From RGIG5327 sp045612485 (GTDB lineage: Bacteria; Verrucomicrobiota; Lentisphaeria; Victivallales; UBA1829): a stretch of 16,272 nt of DNA. The stretch spans positions 1-16,272 of the forward strand of contig JAZKZE010000001.1 of NCBI GenBank assembly GCA_045612485.1, in the 5' to 3' direction. Shown here piece after piece: positions 13,855-16,272 of this stretch. The stretch's first letter is position 1, and each line of letters begins with the position of its first letter. The notes below the pieces were generated by a model. The model did no database searches. It worked only from the letters and a program-made list of their open reading frames with translations, and was not told where the DNA came from. The translations under genes were made by a program, and so were the position numbers.

Positions 13855-15468
13855 TTACATATAAGGCGGCAGTTCCGGATCAGCCTGATACGGCTCAAAA
13901 CACAAACTGTAAAGATCGGCGTTTCTTGCCCGGATCGCCAACTGAACGACTTTCCCTTCCAGGGCTCTTAAATCCGCTCCATGCTTTTTCCACCGTGCCT
14001 TCATTGCAAGATCATCCCCTACTTCGGGAAGACTGTCAGCAAAAGTATAACCGGGTATGGGAACTGCGTTTTCATCTCTGAGTTCGGCAGTAAATCCGCC
14101 AAAAGCATTTGTGGAAATATTCAGGCAGAGATTGCCGCCTTCAAAGATAAACTGCGGAGTAGTCAATATTCCGCCTTCCGGACCGAAATGCAGGGATACA
14201 AAACCATCCATCCGCAGATGATAACGCCGGATACGGGTACAACCATCCCCCCAGCAGCATTCGGGCGAATAGAAAGAAAGTTCATCCGGTGCCCCATATC
14301 CGAAACGGGATTTTGTTACAGCCATTCCAATGGCAACTGATCCCGCTCCGTAAAACCAGGAATCCTCCTGCGGCGGGGGCTTGAGCATACTTTCCTGCCA
14401 GCCTTTGAAATGAAATCCATCCCGGCTTGCAATCAGCACGGTTTCTGTTGCACAAAGAGCAAAACGCATATGTTTTTTCACCTGGAATTTTCTCAAAGCA
14501 AGATTCGGTCTGGAAAATATACGGCTGTTCCAGTTTTCATCCATAACGTGTTTCATCGTATCGATTTCAGCGGGATAAGGCAGATGTCCCCCGGGGGTCA
14601 TACATTCCTCCACATACCGCATGGGAAATCCCAGCAGGATATGCGGTGCCCGGAAATAGGGACGGATACCATTTGTATATAATTCCTGTCCCTGGGCAAA
14701 AAGAGCATCAAATCCCTCATCGAATTTTATCAGCTGCGGATCGGTGAAAGTGACAAAATCTTCTGTCACATGAGTCATTATTGTCCGTTTCCAGCAGCCG
14801 CCCGCATCAAAACGTCCCCGGTGGTAAAGGCGGTATTTTCCTGCTTCCGGATCATAAAACGCCTGATTTGCCGAATCGTAATTGCTTTTTTCCCCCAGGG
14901 CAAATCTGCCGCTTTTCTGTTTAAAATCAAAACCGTCTGCGGAAACGAAAAGATACATTGCCCCGCCATTGGAAGCATATTCATTGGTAACGATAAGTTT
15001 ATAACGTTCCTCTTCCGGACATTCCGGATTTGTATCATAGAATGCGGTGGAAACTGCCGGACAGAAATTCATTTCATTGTTTTCAATGAGTGCTGCAGTG
15101 GACTCATTATCCAATACCACATTATAACCGCTTGCATGAAGATTGACCTGACAGCGTTTAAAATTTATTCCATCCCTGCTTTCCGCCACACAGAGAACAT
15201 AATCCGATACATCTTCCGGGCAGTTCTCCGAACCGAGTCTGCCATGGGCACGGTAATAGTAAAGATAGCGTTCACCATCATAAATAATGGAATTATAACA
15301 TCCTGAATTATTGCTGAATTCATGTGGTTCATCCAGAACAAGGATCACATCATCCGGAATCATTTCATGAACTTTTTTTGTCACATCACCGGTAAGGGAA
15401 TGAATAAAAAAATCATCCACAAAAAGTTCCCGTTTTCCTCCGAGAAAATAAACTTTTCCGGATCTCAT
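13855..15468 (-). CDS. GH43/GH32-like five-bladed beta-propeller protein, probable carbohydrate-active enzyme
   Basis: A 537-residue protein that I place, by pattern, with the PVC-type proteins often annotated as glycosyl hydrolase 32/43-like. The N-terminus has 'RELFVDDFFI' (13-22). Propeller-like repeats follow: 'SRDGINFK' (97-104), 'SADGFDFK' (176-183) and 'SRDGFHFK' (348-355), plus strand motifs such as 'AFYDPEAGKYRLYHRGR' (203-219). Residues about 418-528 form a separate beta-rich domain starting 'MDGFVSLHFGPEGG' and ending 'LYSLCFEP'. No signal peptide is seen from the chosen start, so it would be cytoplasmic unless exported otherwise. The ATG at 15468 is chosen for AGGAGA at 15475-15480; the frame is open to 15510, but that extension lies in a terminator hairpin. 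Substrate and catalytic acids cannot be assigned from sequence reading. It follows the M20 gene by 82 nt. Confidence 0.72.
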   Translation of the reverse strand: MRSGKVYFLGGKRELFVDDFFIHSLTGDVTKKVHEMIPDDVILVLDEPHEFSNNSGCYNSIIYDGERYLYYYRAHGRLGSENCPEDVSDYVLCVAESRDGINFKRCQVNLHASGYNVVLDNESTAALIENNEMNFCPAVSTAFYDTNPECPEEERYKLIVTNEYASNGGAMYLFVSADGFDFKQKSGRFALGEKSNYDSANQAFYDPEAGKYRLYHRGRFDAGGCWKRTIMTHVTEDFVTFTDPQLIKFDEGFDALFAQGQELYTNGIRPYFRAPHILLGFPMRYVEECMTPGGHLPYPAEIDTMKHVMDENWNSRIFSRPNLALRKFQVKKHMRFALCATETVLIASRDGFHFKGWQESMLKPPPQEDSWFYGAGSVAIGMAVTKSRFGYGAPDELSFYSPECCWGDGCTRIRRYHLRMDGFVSLHFGPEGGILTTPQFIFEGGNLCLNISTNAFGGFTAELRDENAVPIPGYTFADSLPEVGDDLAMKARWKKHGADLRALEGKVVQLAIRARNADLYSLCFEPYQADPELPPYM

Positions 15469-15493
15469 ATATTTTCTCCTGTATTGTAAAAAT

Positions 15494-15531
15494 ATGATAA
15501 AAAGAAGCAATACCGGAAAGATATTGCTTCT
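15494..15531 (-). terminator. Intrinsic terminator or attenuator between the M20 gene and the propeller gene
   Basis: AGAAGCAATA (15503-15512) and TATTGCTTCT (15522-15531) form a perfect 10-bp stem with a 9-nt loop. Read on the - strand, the stem is followed by a short T-run (TTTTTATCATATTTTT). It lies 19 nt after the M20 stop and about 35 nt before the propeller gene start. Since I see no usable promoter between it and that start (TACAAT at 15483-15488 would place the start site on the Shine-Dalgarno), it may act as a partial terminator within one transcript. Confidence 0.75.
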
Positions 15532-15550
15532 GAACGGTTTTATTTACAGG

Positions 15551-16272
15551 TCATCCTTTTACAAACTCAAGGATGGTATGGAAAGTTTCATGCAGACGCA
15601 CTTCTTCCACGATCTCGTTGGGAAGGTGGGAAGAACCGGGAAGCCCTCTTCTTCCGCAGCCGAAAAGGATGCAGGGAGTGTGTCCGAATGTAACAACAAG
15701 TCCCTGGTCGCTCTGGACGCCGCCGATACTTCCGGCAACTCTTCCTGTTACTTTATGGAAGGCTTTTTTCAGATTGACCACAAGGTCACTATCCTCCGGG
15801 ATATCTGCCGGTTTCAGGAAGCGGCTCATCCATTCAAAGGTACAGTTGGGGAAAAGTGCTTCAAACTCTTTTTTCAACTCTTCTTCACTGTCGCCGGGGA
15901 GCGTATCAAGGAAAATGGAAACAGCGTCCCCCCTTTCAGAGATCCCGTAAAACTGTTTGGCGATCAGGGGGAAAAATTCCGGGCCGAAAGAGGGATGGGC
16001 ATCCAGTCTTGCTTTGATTCTGTCTTTGAATTCCACCATGGTCTTGCGGATATATTCCTTATCTTTGCCGATCACTCTGCAATAGCCGCCGCCCAGACCT
16101 GCCCGCCAGATGGTCTGATTGGAACCGCCATCCAGATAAATGGCTTCATCTGCGGTTATTCCGGTGGCAAAAACAGATACCGTACCATTGCCGCCGCCGC
16201 ACTCTTCATCCGGGACAGAAGCAATAATCAGTTCCCCCGGGAAATCGCATCCGTCTTCTTTAAGCTGCGCCA
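15551..16272 (-). CDS. M20-family metallopeptidase/deacylase (ArgE/DapE/ACY1 type), N-terminus beyond the window
   Basis: The frame stays open to the right edge, so only the C-terminal 239 residues are visible. A GTG at 16075 is an internal codon, not the start, because the conserved active-site region lies upstream of it. There, 'VPDEECGGGNGT' (Asp-Glu-Glu at 16202-16210) supplies the general base and a zinc ligand of M20 enzymes, and 'AIYLDGG' (Asp at 16130-16132) fits the third ligand region. Near the C-terminus 'PGSSHLPNE' (His at 15626-15628) matches the final zinc-ligand His. Between them lies the dimerisation domain ('RIKARLDAHPSF' through 'FEWMSRF'). The missing part should carry the H-x-D motif. 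Substrates in this family include N-acyl amino acids, succinyl-diaminopimelate and dipeptides, and I cannot choose among them. Confidence 0.85.
   Translation of the reverse strand, partial: AQLKEDGCDFPGELIIASVPDEECGGGNGTVSVFATGITADEAIYLDGGSNQTIWRAGLGGGYCRVIGKDKEYIRKTMVEFKDRIKARLDAHPSFGPEFFPLIAKQFYGISERGDAVSIFLDTLPGDSEEELKKEFEALFPNCTFEWMSRFLKPADIPEDSDLVVNLKKAFHKVTGRVAGSIGGVQSDQGLVVTFGHTPCILFGCGRRGLPGSSHLPNEIVEEVRLHETFHTILEFVKG

Noticed and set aside
15469..15510. Hydrophobic N-terminal extension of the propeller protein, which could mimic a signal peptide
   Set aside because: It runs into the terminator hairpin arm and ends in basic residues without a cleavage site; AGGAGA before the ATG at 15468 is a better start signal.

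Overview
This window reads as ordinary bacterial chromosome: dense genes, good Shine-Dalgarno sites, intrinsic terminators and sigma70-type promoters. I see no phage, IS, CRISPR, rRNA or tRNA. The five-bladed-propeller protein at 13855-15468 begins with an 'LFVDD' motif and ends in a beta-rich domain. I associate that architecture with Lentisphaerota, Planctomycetota and other PVC-group bacteria. A Victivallis-like, possibly gut, anaerobe is my best guess, but this is an inference from gene content and not a measured placement.

Layout. (1) 166-2050, + strand: adk, map and infA, the tail of the classical spc ribosomal-protein operon. Here the block has its own promoter, a terminator-like hairpin between adk and map, and a terminator after infA. 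No secY is visible upstream and no rpmJ downstream. (2) 2093-8887, + strand: five closely spaced genes that look like one operon. They are a sugar-type ABC ATPase with two nucleotide-binding domains, its single permease, adenine deaminase (ade), a UPF0489-like protein with arginase-style metal-ligand motifs, and a GT-C/GT39-type membrane glycosyltransferase. No substrate-binding protein is encoded with the transporter. (3) 8888-9180: an AT-rich spacer with a promoter and a cluster of AATTG/CAATT half-sites. (4) 9181-13076, + strand: a basic amino acid antiporter and a biodegradative arginine decarboxylase (AdiA type). Together they suggest an arginine/agmatine proton-consuming acid-resistance module or a polyamine-producing one. 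The gap between them holds a strong hairpin, and both genes carry an identical 19-nt ribosome-binding-site block. A bidirectional terminator closes this unit.

(5) 13168-16272, - strand: a small secreted protein of unknown function behind a near-consensus promoter, a GH43/GH32-like beta-propeller protein, and an M20 metallopeptidase that runs off the right edge. A hairpin with a T-run separates the last two genes.

Points deserving a second look are the arginase-like UPF0489 protein co-transcribed with adenine deaminase, the transporter without a binding protein, the putative operator and leader structures of the arginine module, the orphan secreted protein with the strong promoter, and the over-representation of the palindrome TTCCGGAA. 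I did not find a clearly new multi-gene system. The most plausible under-described unit is the transporter-deaminase-UPF0489-glycosyltransferase operon.
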